A stretch of 54,048 nucleotides of DNA, from contig NZ_BONY01000063.1 of assembly GCF_016862955.1 (NCBI RefSeq), positions 1-54,048 of the forward strand. The letters are read 5' to 3'. Shown here in pieces: positions 34,976 to 44,799 of the stretch. This DNA comes from Rhizocola hellebori. GTDB lineage: Bacteria > Actinomycetota > Actinomycetes > Mycobacteriales > Micromonosporaceae. Numbering within the stretch: the first letter of the stretch is position 1; every line of letters starts with the position of its first letter. The notes beneath the pieces were generated by a model that did no database searches, had not been told where the DNA came from, and worked only from the letters and a program-made list of their open reading frames with translations. The position numbers and the translations under genes are program-made.

Positions 34976-35887
34976 ATGAAGCGAATAGTGTTCGCGGCGC
35001 TCGCGGTGGGAGCGCTTTTACTTGGGGGTTGCTCGGCGAATGACAGCGCCAAGCCGACCTCCGCCGAGGCGCCGGGGGCCGCGCCGCTACGGGAAAACGC
35101 CGGTGGTGACGCCCAAACCGACCAGAGCAAGGCCATGCCCCCGATCGACGGGGTCACCGCGACCTCCGGCCCGGTCGAGGGACGCGCGCTGATCTACCGC
35201 GGGGACATCACCGTGCGCGTGGAGGACGTGGAGATCGCCTCGGGCAAGGTGGAGTCCATCGCCACCAAGCTCGGCGGGCACATCAGCAGCCAGAAGCGGG
35301 TCTCGGGGAGCCGGGACGCCGCCGCGTCGATCACGATGCGGGTGCCGTCGAAGAGCTTCGACGCGGCCATGACCGAGATCGCCGGGCTCGGCAAGGAGCA
35401 GAGCCGTGGCTCCAACACCGAGGATGTCACCGAGGCCATCGTCGATCTGGACACCCGGATCGCCGCGCAGAAAGCCAGCGTGGATTCGGTCCGCAAGATG
35501 TTCGAAAGGGCCGTCGCCCTCAGCGATGTCGTGCTGCTGGAGAAGGAGCTGAGTCAGCGCCAGGCCGAGCTGGCCTCGCTGGAGGCCAAGAAGCGCCGCC
35601 TCGACGATCTCGTCTCGCTCTCGACCATCACCATCTCGCTGGCCGGGCCCAACACCGAAATCCCGGTCGAGAAGAAGCGCTCGCCCGGCTTCCTGGGCGG
35701 TCTCGAGGCCGGCTGGGACGCCTTCGTCAGCTCGATCCAGGTGATCCTCGTCGTCATCGGCTTCATGCTGCCGTTCCTGGTAGCGATCGCCATCCCGATC
35801 GTCCTGTACGCCTGGCTCGCCCGCCGCAAACGCCGCCTAGCCCCAGCCCCGCCTCCGAACCCCGGAGTCCCCCCACTAGAGGGATAA
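34976..35887 (+). CDS. DUF4349 domain lipoprotein
   Basis: A 303-residue exported protein: lipoprotein signal peptide with lipobox LLLGGC (Cys19), a disordered stretch, then the DUF4349 domain from about residue 65 (RALIYRGDITVRVEDV, then VDLDTRIAAQKASVDSVRKM coiled coil) and a C-terminal membrane helix (VILVVIGFMLPFLVAIAIPI) with a Pro-rich cytosolic end. Family members are thought to sit at the cell surface; their role is unknown. ATG 34976 has GGGAAGGG close upstream. Confidence 0.88.
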   Translation: MKRIVFAALAVGALLLGGCSANDSAKPTSAEAPGAAPLRENAGGDAQTDQSKAMPPIDGVTATSGPVEGRALIYRGDITVRVEDVEIASGKVESIATKLGGHISSQKRVSGSRDAAASITMRVPSKSFDAAMTEIAGLGKEQSRGSNTEDVTEAIVDLDTRIAAQKASVDSVRKMFERAVALSDVVLLEKELSQRQAELASLEAKKRRLDDLVSLSTITISLAGPNTEIPVEKKRSPGFLGGLEAGWDAFVSSIQVILVVIGFMLPFLVAIAIPIVLYAWLARRKRRLAPAPPPNPGVPPLEG

Positions 35888-35891
35888 CGCG

Positions 35892-35927
35892 CATTTGCGG
35901 ATCGCCCTCCGGGGCGATCCGCAAATG
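35892..35927. terminator. Strong bidirectional terminator hairpin
   Basis: A perfect 16-bp stem, CATTTGCGGATCGCCC (35892-35907) with GGGCGATCCGCAAATG (35912-35927), closed by the stable tetraloop TCCG. It fills the 40-bp gap between two convergent genes exactly: it begins 5 bp after one stop and touches the other. This is the clearest terminator in the window. Confidence 0.9.
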
Positions 35928-37130
35928 TCAGAAGGGTGAGGACAGTGCGGCTAGGGCTGTGTGCACCATGGTGCGGATGCCGTAGCCGAGGCAGCGTTCG
36001 TCGACGTCGAAGTTGGCCTGGTGGATATCCATCTTCACGTCGATGCCCGGGATCCCGGTGCCCAGCCTGATCATCGCGCCGGGCACGTGCTCCAGGTAGA
36101 AGGCGAAGTCTTCGCCGCCCATGCTGACCTCGGCTTCGACAACTCGGTCGGCGCCGAGCGCGGCTCCGGCCGCTCCGGCGATCACGGCTGAGGCCATGCG
36201 GTCGTTGATCACCGGCGGGAAGCCGCGCGTGTAGCGGACGTCGACGGTCGCGCCGGTCGCCGCCACCACGTCTTTGATCAGCTGCTCGACCAGCTCTGGC
36301 GCCTCGCGCCACGCTTCGCGGCTCAGCACGCGAAGGGTGGCCTTGGCCACGCCCTCGTTCGGGATCGCGTTGAAGGCCTCGCCGGCGTGGATGGCGCCGA
36401 AGACCATCGACATCCCGGCGCGGGCATCGACGCGACGTCCCAGCAATGCCGGCACCTCGGTCACCACCCGGCCCAGCGCGTGCACGAGGTCGGCGGTCAG
36501 GTGCGGGCGGGCGGTATGCCCGCCGCGGCCGGTCAAGCGCACCTCCACCGAGTCGCAAGCCGCCGTGAACGGGCCCGACCTGACCCCGACCAGGCCCACC
36601 GGGAACTGCGGCGCACAGTGCAGGGCGTAGATGGCGACCACGTCCTTGAGCGCGCCCGCGTCGATCATCTGCAGCGCACCCGAGTTGATCGACTCTTCCG
36701 CGGGCTGGAAGATCAGCCTGACCCGGCCGGGCAGCTCGCCCAGCTCGTCGAGTTGAGCCAGCGCCATGCCCACGCCGAGCAGGACAGTCGTGTGCACGTC
36801 GTGGCCGCAGGCGTGGGTGACCCCATCAACGGTCGACCGGTAAGGCACATTTTTGACATCGAGCAGCGGCAGCGCGTCCATGTCGGCGCGCAGCGCCACC
36901 ACCCGGTCACCCTTGCCGATGTCACAGGTCACCCCGTTGCCCCGCTGGATCAGCTTGGGCCGCAGCCCCGCCGCGGTGAGCAGCCGCGCCACGTAGGCGG
37001 CAGTCTCGAACTCGTGATGGGAAAGCTCGGGATGCATGTGAATGTGGCGGCGTACACCTACGAGATCGTCGTGTCGCGCGGCAAGCCATCGGTCAAGCTG
37101 GCCGGGCAAAGAGAGGGTGCTATCTGACAT
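35928..37130 (-). CDS. M20D amidohydrolase / aminoacylase
   Basis: A 400-residue zinc-type amidohydrolase. Family motifs are RRHIHMHPELSHHEFETA near residue 28, VALRADMDALPLLD, THACGHDVHTTVLLGVGMAL with a metal-binding Cys/His, FQPAEESINSG, and EVSMGGEDFAFYLEHVPG at the C terminus. It removes N-acyl groups from amino acids or related amides. ATG 37130 is the family start; a longer reading to 37322 adds residues without homology. Its upstream 271-bp gap (37131-37401) probably holds its promoter. Confidence 0.93.
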   Translation of the reverse strand: MSDSTLSLPGQLDRWLAARHDDLVGVRRHIHMHPELSHHEFETAAYVARLLTAAGLRPKLIQRGNGVTCDIGKGDRVVALRADMDALPLLDVKNVPYRSTVDGVTHACGHDVHTTVLLGVGMALAQLDELGELPGRVRLIFQPAEESINSGALQMIDAGALKDVVAIYALHCAPQFPVGLVGVRSGPFTAACDSVEVRLTGRGGHTARPHLTADLVHALGRVVTEVPALLGRRVDARAGMSMVFGAIHAGEAFNAIPNEGVAKATLRVLSREAWREAPELVEQLIKDVVAATGATVDVRYTRGFPPVINDRMASAVIAGAAGAALGADRVVEAEVSMGGEDFAFYLEHVPGAMIRLGTGIPGIDVKMDIHQANFDVDERCLGYGIRTMVHTALAALSSPF

Positions 37131-37401
37131 CACCGGGCTGCTTTTTATCGCCATAGGTGTGGATGGCGGCAGCGTCATCACTCTCGTCACGGAAGATTCT
37201 CGATCTCGGTCGATTGGACAAACTTCGACAAGCCTAGCCCTGAGGTAGTAACTCTGCGCAATCACGTTCTTGTGACCAAAAGGTAGCTCAGAGCGTTCAC
37301 CCTGGTAGAGCCCAACTAGCATCCGACTTGTCTCCTACAACGGGTGACGAAGCACCCGGTCACGGATGACGGACATTCATCGCACAGCTTGTGTGATTGG
37401 T
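37131..37401. other. Gap between amidohydrolase and mutase genes, with weak hairpin
   Basis: No gene is seen here. CGGGTG (37341-37346) and CACCCG (37353-37358) form a 6-bp hairpin about 45 bp after the mutase stop on the minus strand, possibly a weak terminator. The remaining part, 37131-37330, is less GC-rich than the surroundings and is the likely promoter region of the amidohydrolase. No clear dyad was found there. Confidence 0.5.
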
Positions 37402-38964
37402 CTAGAAGGTCTCTCGAGGCTTGTATGTGCCCCAGACTCGACGGAGCGTATGGCACACCTCACCGACAGTTGCCTTGGCGCTCAAGGCTTCCCGCATCGG
37501 ATAAAGCACATTTGTATTGCCCGTGCCGGCGGCTTTCTCCAGCTCACCAAGCGACTTGTCCACCGCGGCCTGGTCTCGGGTCGCCCGAAGGTGGACCAAT
37601 CTTTCGCGTTGAGCCTGCTCGATAGTGGGGTCCACGCGGAGGGGTTCATAGGGCTCTTCGACGTTGATGGTGAACCGGTTGACCCCAACCACCACCCGTT
37701 CGCCGGAATCCACCTGGAGTGCGTTGCGGTACGCCGACGTCTCGATTTCACGCTTCTGGAACCCGGCTTCAATCGCCTCCACGCTGGACCCATGCGCGAA
37801 TACGCGCTGCATAAGGTCGCGCGACTCCTGCTCGATCGTGTCGGTCATCGCCTCGATCGCATACGACCCGGCGAAGGGGTCGACTGTCGCGGTGAGATCT
37901 GTCTCATACGCGAGCACCTGTTGCGTTCGCAAGGCCAGCCGCGCCGCTTTTTCGGTCGGCAGCGCGATCGCCTCGTCGAAGGAGTTTGTGTGCAGCGATT
38001 GGGTGCCACCCATGATCGCTCCGATCGCCTGGGCGGCGACCCTGATCAGGTTCACCTCCGGCTGCTGGGCGGTGAGCTGCACGCCCGCGGTCTGGGTGTG
38101 GAAGCGCAGCATCCAGGATTTCGGATCCTTGGCGCCGAACTCGTCGCGCATCACGCTGGCCCAGATGCGGCGCGCGGCGCGGAATTTGGCGATCTCCTCC
38201 AGCAGGGTGGTCCTGGCCACGAAGAAGAACGACAGCCGCGGGGCAAAGTCGTCGACGGCCAGACCGGCCTTGATCGCGGCGCGAACGTATTCGATCCCGT
38301 TGGCCAGCGTGAAGGCGATCTCCTGAACGGGCGTCGCCCCGGCCTCGGCCATGTGGTACCCAGAAATAGAAATCGTGTTCCACTTCGGAATCTCGGCGCG
38401 GCAGTAGGCGAAAGTGTCCGCGACCAGGCGCAACGATGGCTTGGGCGGGAAGATGTAGGTGCCCCGGGCGATGTATTCCTTGAGGATGTCGTTCTGGATC
38501 GTGCCGTTGAGCTCGGCGGCGGAGAGCCCCTTCTCCTCCGCGACGAGCTGGTAGAGCAGGAGCAGCACGCTTCCCGGAGCATTGATGGTCATGCTCGTCG
38601 AGACCTTGTCCATCGGGATGTCCCGGAAGAGGATTCGCATGTCCTCAATGGAGTCGATGGCGACCCCGACCTTGCCGACCTCGCCGTGCGCGATCGGCTC
38701 GTCCGAGTCGAAGCCCATCTGGGTCGGCAGGTCGAAGGCGACCGAGAGGCCCATCGTGCCGGCGGCCAAAAGCTGCTGATATCGGGCGTTCGACTCGGCC
38801 GCTGTGCCAAATCCGGCATACTGCCGCATCGTCCAGGGGCGCTTGGTGTACATGGTCGAGTAAACACCACGGGTGAACGGAAATTCGCCGGGCTGTTCCC
38901 CGTCAGCAGGGCCGTATACAGGCTCAATAGGGAATCCGGACTCGCTTAGCCGCCGTTCAGTCAC
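37402..38964 (-). CDS. Methylmalonyl-CoA mutase large subunit (stand-alone catalytic domain)
   Basis: A 520-residue acyl-CoA mutase barrel domain without the C-terminal cobalamin-binding domain, so it needs a separate B12-binding small subunit, not found in this window. Key stretches are [27 protein letters not shown] and [14 protein letters not shown]. Tyr49 and Arg167 stand where P. shermanii mutase has Tyr89 and Arg207 (spacing 118 in both). Isobutyryl-CoA mutases have Phe and Gln there, so methylmalonyl-CoA is the predicted substrate. It converts methylmalonyl-CoA to succinyl-CoA, downstream of the propionyl-CoA carboxylase genes. Confidence 0.9.
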   Translation of the reverse strand: MTERRLSESGFPIEPVYGPADGEQPGEFPFTRGVYSTMYTKRPWTMRQYAGFGTAAESNARYQQLLAAGTMGLSVAFDLPTQMGFDSDEPIAHGEVGKVGVAIDSIEDMRILFRDIPMDKVSTSMTINAPGSVLLLLYQLVAEEKGLSAAELNGTIQNDILKEYIARGTYIFPPKPSLRLVADTFAYCRAEIPKWNTISISGYHMAEAGATPVQEIAFTLANGIEYVRAAIKAGLAVDDFAPRLSFFFVARTTLLEEIAKFRAARRIWASVMRDEFGAKDPKSWMLRFHTQTAGVQLTAQQPEVNLIRVAAQAIGAIMGGTQSLHTNSFDEAIALPTEKAARLALRTQQVLAYETDLTATVDPFAGSYAIEAMTDTIEQESRDLMQRVFAHGSSVEAIEAGFQKREIETSAYRNALQVDSGERVVVGVNRFTINVEEPYEPLRVDPTIEQAQRERLVHLRATRDQAAVDKSLGELEKAAGTGNTNVLYPMREALSAKATVGEVCHTLRRVWGTYKPRETF

Positions 38965-39099
38965 GTATCCGATCGTAGGCTCACAGCTGGTTGCCAGGGC
39001 TGAGGTATTTCACACAGCTTCCGTTGACGGGCGGGTTCAAGCAAGAATAGGGCTGGCTTACCCCCAAGTCCCTCCCCTCGAAAGCGACACGGAAGCAGC

Positions 39100-40710
39100 A
39101 TGCACTCCTCGACACGTGCGGCCCCCGGCACCATCATCGGTGGTCGATATGCCCTGCGCACGGCGGTGGGGCATGGCGGCATGGGCACCGTCTGGCGTGC
39201 CGCGGACACCATCCTGCGGCGCGAGGTCGCCGTGAAGGAGGTCGTGCTCCCGCCCGGTTTGGCCGCTAGTGACGCTGAAGCCATGTACGAGCGGACGCTC
39301 CGCGAGGCGAGGGCGGCCGCGGGCCTGTCCCACCCCAGCGTCGTCCAGGTCTTCGACGTGGTGACCGAAGAGGGCAGGCCGTGGATCGTCATGGAGCTGC
39401 TCGACGCCCGCAGCCTCGCTGACATGGTCATTGAGGACGGTCCACTCGCGCCACGCTCGGTGGCCAAGATCGGCATTGCGCTGCTCGGCGCGCTCGAGGT
39501 CGCTCACGCCGGAGGCGTGCTGCACCGCGACGTGAAACCGGCCAACGTCCTGATCACCCGCGAGGGCCGCTGCGTGCTCACCGACTTCGGTGTCGCCAAG
39601 CTTCCGGCCGACGTGCAGCTCACGACGCCGGGCATGGTGCTCGGCTCACCCCACTTCATCTCGCCGGAGCGCGCGCTCGGTCACCGCTTCGGGCCACCCA
39701 GCGACCTGTTCTCGCTCGGGGTCACGCTCTACACGGCGGTGGAGGGACGGCCGCCCTTCGACAAGGGTGACCCGCTGGCCACCATGCACTCGGTGGTCGA
39801 AGACCCGCCCGCGCCGCCGCAGCGCTGTGGTCCACTCATCGATGTCCTGTACGGCTTGATGGAGAAGGATCCGCAGCGGCGCTGGGATGTCGGCATGTCC
39901 CGCGGCTTCCTCCGCGAGCTGCTGGCCGGCCCGCTGGCGCAGAATCCGTCGGTTCAGCATTCCACCGACCCGTGGGCCGTGGTGCAGGCCGCGCCCGCCC
40001 CGCCCCCGGTTTACGATCAGCCGCCCGCACGGCAGGTGGGTGGCCGAGCCATGCTGCACACCGGGGAGTCCCCGACCGCGCGGCGTCCCCGCCACCAGAC
40101 CAACGCCATGCCCGCGCTCACCCCGCGGCCGCAGCCCAACCGGCTGCGCCTGGCCCTCGCCGCGGGCATCGTCGGGGTGCTCGCGCTGGCCACGGTGAGC
40201 TGGGCGGTCTTCGGACGCGACAAGGAACCCATCACGGTCAGCCAGCAGCCGACCCAGTCGCCGTCGGTCGCACCGGCCAAGGTGCAGCTTGTGGAATACG
40301 GCGGCATCACGGTGAGCGCGCCGCTCGACTGGACCACCGACAAGACCAACTCCGCTTTCCTCGACATCAAGAACCCCACCGACAGCGATCGCTGGCTGCG
40401 CCTCAACGCCGTGACGGCGGAAAAGGACGCCAAGAAGACGCTGGAGAGCGCCGAGCGTGGCGTGCTGAAGACCCTGTGCACCGACGGCTACAAGCAGGTG
40501 ATCCTGGCCGAGGCCGAGCTGGCCGGGACAAAGGGCATGCAGCTCGAATTCCTTTGCACGCCAAAGGGAAAGGCGCAAAAGCACGGGGTCTGGCGAATTG
40601 CCATCATCGGTGGCAAGTCACGGCATCTCTACCTGCAGACGTGGGTGACCACCTATCAGCAGGACAAGGCCGTCTTTGATGCCGCCGCTGCCAGCTACAA
40701 AGTGACGTGA
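39100..40710 (+). CDS. Membrane-anchored serine/threonine protein kinase
   Basis: A 536-residue Hanks-type (PknB-like) kinase. Catalytic domain residues 16-272: glycine loop VGHGGMGTVW, Lys46 in VAVKE, catalytic Asp144 in HRDVKPANV, and DFG Asp162 followed by SPHFISPERA. A disordered Pro-rich juxtamembrane stretch leads to a membrane helix at about 348-372, then an outer domain of about 160 residues (VEYGGITVSAPLDW, LRLNAVTAEKDAKKTLE) without PASTA repeats. The outer part resembles small lipoprotein-like stress domains, but I cannot name it. GGAAG precedes the ATG. The next gene begins 4 bp after the stop. Confidence 0.94.
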   Translation: MHSSTRAAPGTIIGGRYALRTAVGHGGMGTVWRAADTILRREVAVKEVVLPPGLAASDAEAMYERTLREARAAAGLSHPSVVQVFDVVTEEGRPWIVMELLDARSLADMVIEDGPLAPRSVAKIGIALLGALEVAHAGGVLHRDVKPANVLITREGRCVLTDFGVAKLPADVQLTTPGMVLGSPHFISPERALGHRFGPPSDLFSLGVTLYTAVEGRPPFDKGDPLATMHSVVEDPPAPPQRCGPLIDVLYGLMEKDPQRRWDVGMSRGFLRELLAGPLAQNPSVQHSTDPWAVVQAAPAPPPVYDQPPARQVGGRAMLHTGESPTARRPRHQTNAMPALTPRPQPNRLRLALAAGIVGVLALATVSWAVFGRDKEPITVSQQPTQSPSVAPAKVQLVEYGGITVSAPLDWTTDKTNSAFLDIKNPTDSDRWLRLNAVTAEKDAKKTLESAERGVLKTLCTDGYKQVILAEAELAGTKGMQLEFLCTPKGKAQKHGVWRIAIIGGKSRHLYLQTWVTTYQQDKAVFDAAAASYKVT

Positions 40711-40714
40711 GCCC

Positions 40715-43090
40715 GTGGAGTTGACTCAGGCCGAGAAGCGACTCTGGGCCAACTTCGCCACGGGCGAAGAGCTTCGGCTGGGTGAGGACGACCCGCTCGG
40801 CGATGACTTCGACGCCGCGACTTGGGGCGCGGATCGCCAGATCCGAGCCGAGGTGATCGCGAGCCTGATGCTCGGCGCGGCCGAGGGGGTGGCCGGCCAG
40901 TCGTCGCGGGTCTATCTGACCGGCGCGCACATCGTCGGCCCGCTCGTGCTCAACGGGGCGACGCTGACCCAGGAGCTGGCGATCATCAACTCCTACTTCG
41001 ACACCGCCCCCGATTTCGGCAACGTGCAGGCCCGCAGCATCTGGCTCGACAGCTGCCGGATGCCGGGCTTCGGCGGCTGGAGCATGGAGATCACCAACAC
41101 GCTCGCGCTGCTCAACTGCAGAGCCGAGTCGATCCTGCTGCGGTCGACCCGGGTCGGCATCGACTTGGAGATGTCGGGGTTGAGGGTGGGCGGAAACAGC
41201 GACCTTTGGGCGCTGGACTGCTCGGGCCTGGTGGTCAACGGCGGCTTGCGCGCGGACAGGATGGTCGCCACCGGCGGGGTGAACCTCACCGCCGCCCGGG
41301 TAGGGCCGTGGCTTGACCTCACCGGCGCGCAGATCACGGTGGAAGCGGGCGCTGCCGCTTTGCTTTCGACCGGTGTCGTGGTCGAGGGCATGATGAACGT
41401 CAGCGACATCAAGACCAACGGCATGGTCGACCTCCTGGGTGTCAACGTCACCGGAGCCCTGATGCTCACCGGCGCACGCATCTGCGTGCCGCCGCCGGTC
41501 GGCGCGGAGCAGCACCAGGCGCTGAGCCTGGAACAGGCCCGCATCGGCCAGCACCTGCTCGCGCCCCAGCTGCACCTCGACGGCCAGCTCAACTTGCTCG
41601 GCACCAAAGTGGAGGGCGTGCTGGAGCTGCGCAACGCCACCCTGCACAGCCCGGGGGCCATCGCCTGCTTCGCCGACCAGCTCCAGGCCGGGCGCTTCGA
41701 CGGCGACAACATGGTGGTCGAGGGCCAGGTCAGTCTCGTCGGCGCGCAGATCGGCCGGAGCGTCACCTTCGATCGGGCGCGTTTCGAGTTCCCGGAGGGC
41801 ATCGCGCTCGACGCCATGCAGATCTCGGTGGCCCACAATTTCGAGCTGACCGAGGTACAGGCCCAGGGCGGGATCTCCATCTACTCCGGCGAGATCGGCG
41901 GCGATCTCGTCATCACCGGCAGGACCCCCGCAAACCACGAGATCAAGGCAGGCCCGACGGCCGATCTCACCGCGATGCTGCCCGTGGCCGCGGTCGATGG
42001 CCGCCAGCTGCGCGTCGCCAAGTCACTGCTGCTCTCCGACGTCAGGATCGACGGCCAGATCACGCTGGAGTCGGCGACGATCGGTGACATCAGCGCCAAC
42101 CGGGTCACCATGGACGGCGACTGGGCCATCGAAACCCTGGTGCTGGACGACTGCACGGTCCAGCGCGATGTGCGCCTCAACGACTGCGTGGTGACCGGCG
42201 AGCTTTCCGCGGCCGGGCTGCAGGTGGGCTCCGACTTCAAGCTCAACGGCGGCAGCATCAGCCTCGGCCTGCGGCTGGAGAACAGCACGGTCCAGGGCGA
42301 CACCTCGATCGCGGGGGTCAGCGCCGCTTACCTGACCCTGGCCAACCTGACCGCCAACGGCGCCATGGTCGCGGTCATCTCCTCACAGGTGCAGGAAAAC
42401 CTCACCCTCGAAGATGTGACGGGGGCCGGCTCGGTCGTGCTGACCGGGACGACCGTGGGCGGCTCGGTGCTCGCCGGAGGCATGGTGGCCAAGCGGTTCA
42501 CGCCCACCTCCCAGGTCACTGGCCTGCTCAGCCTCAACCGGGCGACCATCGCCGAGGTCTCCTTCGACCCCTCGCTCTGGCCGAAAAAGCTTGAGCTTGA
42601 CGGGCTTCGGTTTGAAGAGCTGCGCCATGAGGGCGGCTGGCAACGCATTCTGGGCCGCAGCTCGGGCGCTTTCCGCATGCAGCCCTACACCTATCTGGCC
42701 AACTATTTCCGGGGTACGGGCCACGACGACCGGGCTCGGCAGGTGATGCTTTCCGCGCAACGGGCCCACCGCCGCACCAGACCGTGGCTGGTGCGCCTTC
42801 CCGGCCTGCTGATGGACGCGATCGCCGGTTACGGCTACGCGCCGGGGCGGGCGGTGGCCGTCCTCATCGGAGCCTGGGCGTTGGGGTACTGGCATTTCCG
42901 GGAGTTCAAGGGTGCGGTGGCCAATCCCGCGCTCTACTCCGCCGACCTGATCATTCCGACGGCGCCGTTCGGCCTCGAAGCCGCCGAGGGGATGCCGATG
43001 GACGGCGTCGCGATAGCGCTGATCTGCATCGGATGGGCGTTGTCAATCGCCGTGCTGCCCGCTGTGACCAGGTCGTTGGGCCGCAACTAG
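40715..43090 (+). CDS. Large repeat-rich membrane protein, beta-solenoid-like
   Basis: A 791-residue protein of unknown function, co-transcribed with the kinase. After an N-terminal block (TQAEKRLWANFATGEE) it consists of about 30 irregular repeats of 20-25 residues with alternating small/hydrophobic positions (for example VTGALMLTGARICVP, VEGVLELRNATLHSP, VQGDTSIAGVSAAYL), the look of a right-handed beta-helix similar to pentapeptide or polymer-forming proteins. A YTYLANYFRGTGHDDRARQV helical block and two membrane helices (about 708-730 and 762-785) end it. Similar proteins are sometimes labelled membrane-associated oxidoreductase, but no cofactor motif is visible. The start is GTG 40715. 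Confidence 0.75.
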   Translation: MELTQAEKRLWANFATGEELRLGEDDPLGDDFDAATWGADRQIRAEVIASLMLGAAEGVAGQSSRVYLTGAHIVGPLVLNGATLTQELAIINSYFDTAPDFGNVQARSIWLDSCRMPGFGGWSMEITNTLALLNCRAESILLRSTRVGIDLEMSGLRVGGNSDLWALDCSGLVVNGGLRADRMVATGGVNLTAARVGPWLDLTGAQITVEAGAAALLSTGVVVEGMMNVSDIKTNGMVDLLGVNVTGALMLTGARICVPPPVGAEQHQALSLEQARIGQHLLAPQLHLDGQLNLLGTKVEGVLELRNATLHSPGAIACFADQLQAGRFDGDNMVVEGQVSLVGAQIGRSVTFDRARFEFPEGIALDAMQISVAHNFELTEVQAQGGISIYSGEIGGDLVITGRTPANHEIKAGPTADLTAMLPVAAVDGRQLRVAKSLLLSDVRIDGQITLESATIGDISANRVTMDGDWAIETLVLDDCTVQRDVRLNDCVVTGELSAAGLQVGSDFKLNGGSISLGLRLENSTVQGDTSIAGVSAAYLTLANLTANGAMVAVISSQVQENLTLEDVTGAGSVVLTGTTVGGSVLAGGMVAKRFTPTSQVTGLLSLNRATIAEVSFDPSLWPKKLELDGLRFEELRHEGGWQRILGRSSGAFRMQPYTYLANYFRGTGHDDRARQVMLSAQRAHRRTRPWLVRLPGLLMDAIAGYGYAPGRAVAVLIGAWALGYWHFREFKGAVANPALYSADLIIPTAPFGLEAAEGMPMDGVAIALICIGWALSIAVLPAVTRSLGRN

Positions 43091-43135
43091 CTCGAATAGT
43101 CGCGATCGTGTCGTTCCACATGCTAGAAATCCGGA

Positions 43136-44779
43136 ATGACCGACCTAGCGGACCTGGTGCAAACCTGGATTGATGACGACCCCGATCCGGAAGCCCAGGC
43201 CGAACTTCGGTCTTTGCTTGAGGCGGGATCGTGGGCGGAGCTGAAAGATCGGTTCTCCGGTCCGCTCACCTTCGGCACGGCCGGCCTGCGCGGCCCATTG
43301 CGCGCCGGGCCTAACGGCATGAACCTTGCCGTGGTCCGGCAAGCGGCCGCCGGTCTGTGCGCCTGGGTCGCGGCTCGTGAGCCCGGTTCGCTCATCGTCA
43401 TCGGGTACGACGCCCGTCGCGGCTCGCATACCTTCGCGCAGGAGACCGCCCGGGTCGCCACCGGAGCGGGGCTTCGCGCCGCGATCCTGCCCCGCCCACT
43501 TCCGACTCCGGTGCTGGCCTACGCGGTGCGCCAGCTGGATGCCGCGGCCGGGGTGATGGTGACGGCCTCCCACAATCCGCCGCAGGACAACGGGTACAAG
43601 GTGTATCTGGGTGCCTCGCTGGGTGGCCCACTGGGCGCGGGCGGGCAGATCGTGCCGCCGGTCGACGCCGAGATCGAGGCGCTGATCCGGTCGGCCGGGC
43701 CGTTGTCCACATTGCCGCTCGGCGAGCCCGGCGAAGTCCTGGACGCGACCGTGGTGGCGTCCTATGTGGACGCTGCTGCCACCGTGGTCCGGCCGGAGGA
43801 GCGCAAGGATCTGGCCATCGCCTACACGCCCCTGCACGGGGTCGGCCACGGCGTGCTCAACGCGGCGTTCGTGAAGGCCGGTTTCCACGCCCCGAGCGTC
43901 GTCGCCGCACAGGCCACGCCCGACCCGGCCTTCCCCACGGTCTCGTTTCCCAACCCGGAGGAGCCGGGCGCGATGGATCTGGTGCTTCAGCTCGCCGCCG
44001 CCTCCGGCGCGGATCTGGCCATCGCCAACGATCCCGACGCGGACAGGTGCGCGGTGGCCATCCCTTCCGGGCGCGGCTGGCGCATGCTGCGCGGCGACGA
44101 GGTGGGGGTGCTCCTGGCCGACCATCTGATGCGGCGCGGGGTCACCGGTACCTACGCCACCACCATCGTCTCGTCGTCCCTCCTGCGCGCCCTGTGCGCC
44201 GCCGGCGGGCACGGCTATGCGGAGACCCTCACCGGTTTCAAGTGGATCGTGCGCGCCGGCGCAGACCTCGCCTACGGCTATGAGGAGGCGCTGGGTTACT
44301 GCGTCGCCCCGCATATGGTGCGCGACAAGGACGGCATCACCGCCGCGCTGCTCGTCGCCGAGCTGGCCGCCGGCCTCAAGTCGGAGCTGCGTACGCTGCA
44401 GGACCGCCTCGACGAGCTGGCCGTGGAACACGGGCTCTACGTCACCGATCAGCTATCCGTCCGCGTCGACGATCTGTCCGAGATCGCCGACGCGATGGCC
44501 CGGCTGCGCGCGAAGCTGCCCAGCTCGCTGCTCGATGATCCGATCACCTCCACCGAAGACCTGCTCCCCGAGGCCGACGTGATCATCCTGCGCACCCAGT
44601 CGGCCCGGGTGGTGGTCCGCCCGTCCGGGACGGAGCCGAAACTCAAGGCCTACCTGGAAGTCGTGGAGCCGGTGGTGGAAGGCGATGTGACCGGGGCCCG
44701 GGAACGCGCCGCCGCCACCATCGTCGCCCTGCGCACGGAAACGGCTGCGGCCCTTGGCATCTGGTCGGTCAGCCCGTAA
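43136..44779 (+). CDS. Phosphosugar mutase (phosphoglucomutase/phosphomannomutase family)
   Basis: A 547-residue alpha-D-phosphohexomutase. Active Ser145 in VMVTASHNPPQDNGYK, metal loop NDPDADRCAVA, sugar-binding GYEEALGYCV and the C-terminal phosphate loop RPSGTEPKLKAYLE are all intact. The N-terminal LTFGTAGLRGPLRAGPNGMN is typical of the PGM2/PmmB type, which often acts on pentose phosphates such as deoxyribose-1-phosphate. That fits the nearby deoC, but a glucose or mannose role is also possible. Confidence 0.93.
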   Translation: MTDLADLVQTWIDDDPDPEAQAELRSLLEAGSWAELKDRFSGPLTFGTAGLRGPLRAGPNGMNLAVVRQAAAGLCAWVAAREPGSLIVIGYDARRGSHTFAQETARVATGAGLRAAILPRPLPTPVLAYAVRQLDAAAGVMVTASHNPPQDNGYKVYLGASLGGPLGAGGQIVPPVDAEIEALIRSAGPLSTLPLGEPGEVLDATVVASYVDAAATVVRPEERKDLAIAYTPLHGVGHGVLNAAFVKAGFHAPSVVAAQATPDPAFPTVSFPNPEEPGAMDLVLQLAAASGADLAIANDPDADRCAVAIPSGRGWRMLRGDEVGVLLADHLMRRGVTGTYATTIVSSSLLRALCAAGGHGYAETLTGFKWIVRAGADLAYGYEEALGYCVAPHMVRDKDGITAALLVAELAAGLKSELRTLQDRLDELAVEHGLYVTDQLSVRVDDLSEIADAMARLRAKLPSSLLDDPITSTEDLLPEADVIILRTQSARVVVRPSGTEPKLKAYLEVVEPVVEGDVTGARERAAATIVALRTETAAALGIWSVSP

Positions 44780-44799
44780 CCGGGGATGGCGATCGGGGC

